From Methanosarcinales archaeon (GTDB lineage Archaea; Halobacteriota; Methanosarcinia; Methanosarcinales; Methanosarcinaceae): a DNA stretch of 6,054 nucleotides. The position numbers and the translations under genes are program-made. The stretch spans positions 1-6,054 of the forward strand of contig JAAXQB010000210.1 in NCBI GenBank assembly GCA_012329085.1, written 5' to 3'. This document shows, in pieces, positions 5,984 to 6,054 of this stretch (positions are counted from its first letter, which is position 1; each line of letters starts with the position of its first letter). The notes beneath the pieces were generated by a model. It was given only the letters and a program-made list of their open reading frames with translations, searched no databases and was not told the origin of the DNA.

Positions 5984-6054
5984 GATTAAAAAATTAATTT
6001 CATATACAATCTCATTATTTTTCATTATTTAAATTTCATTCTATCACTTCCCAA

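Noticed and set aside
5911..6033. Small minus-strand reading frames in the right-hand leader (17 codons from an ATG at 6031-6033; 21 codons from an ATG near 5975)
   Set aside because: Both are very short, AT-driven, have no ribosome binding site and lie over the promoter-like boxes. They could only be joined into a longer frame by assuming an extra base in the A6 run.

Overview
The window is very AT-rich. It holds most of a type I restriction-modification (R-M) locus on the minus strand, which converges on the last codons of an unrelated plus-strand gene at the left edge. The base composition, sparse Shine-Dalgarno signals and a V4R-type C-terminus at the left edge fit a low-GC prokaryote. 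A methanogenic archaeon such as a Methanobacteriales member is one possibility. A low-GC bacterium cannot be excluded, because one terminator is of the classic stem-plus-U-run type. The sequence alone does not settle the host.

Layout from left to right. Bases 1-81 (+) are the 3' end of a gene whose C-terminus resembles a V4R (4-vinyl reductase) domain, followed by a hairpin/T8 terminator at 96-141. Bases 142-373 are a non-coding convergent spacer. It contains a family of 9-bp-stem, GAA-loop hairpins: two perfect copies in plus orientation with compensatory stem changes, and one in minus orientation. A 26-bp tandem repeat of a degenerate version runs almost to the hsdR stop codon. Bases 374-5877 (-) are four tightly packed genes. 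Bases 5878-6054 are an AT-rich leader and probable promoter region, with a G7 tract just before the first gene.

In transcription order (right to left) the operon encodes four proteins. The first is a small protein with a charged N-terminal half and two predicted membrane helices. The second is HsdS, the specificity subunit, with two target-recognition domains. The third is a Bro-N/DinD-like protein. The fourth is HsdR, a 1000-residue restriction and translocase subunit with an intact nuclease motif and helicase motifs. The first three genes are joined by 4-base ATGA overlaps, and hsdR follows the dinD-like stop after a single base, so all four are probably one transcript with coupled translation.

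HsdS would direct an HsdM methyltransferase and the HsdR nuclease/motor to a bipartite DNA site. No hsdM is present in the window, so the methyltransferase must lie beyond the right edge or elsewhere. The non-canonical passengers, a membrane protein and a DinD-like protein, both built into the translational coupling of an R-M operon, are the most interesting protein-level feature. The hairpin family in the convergent spacer is the most interesting DNA-level feature.
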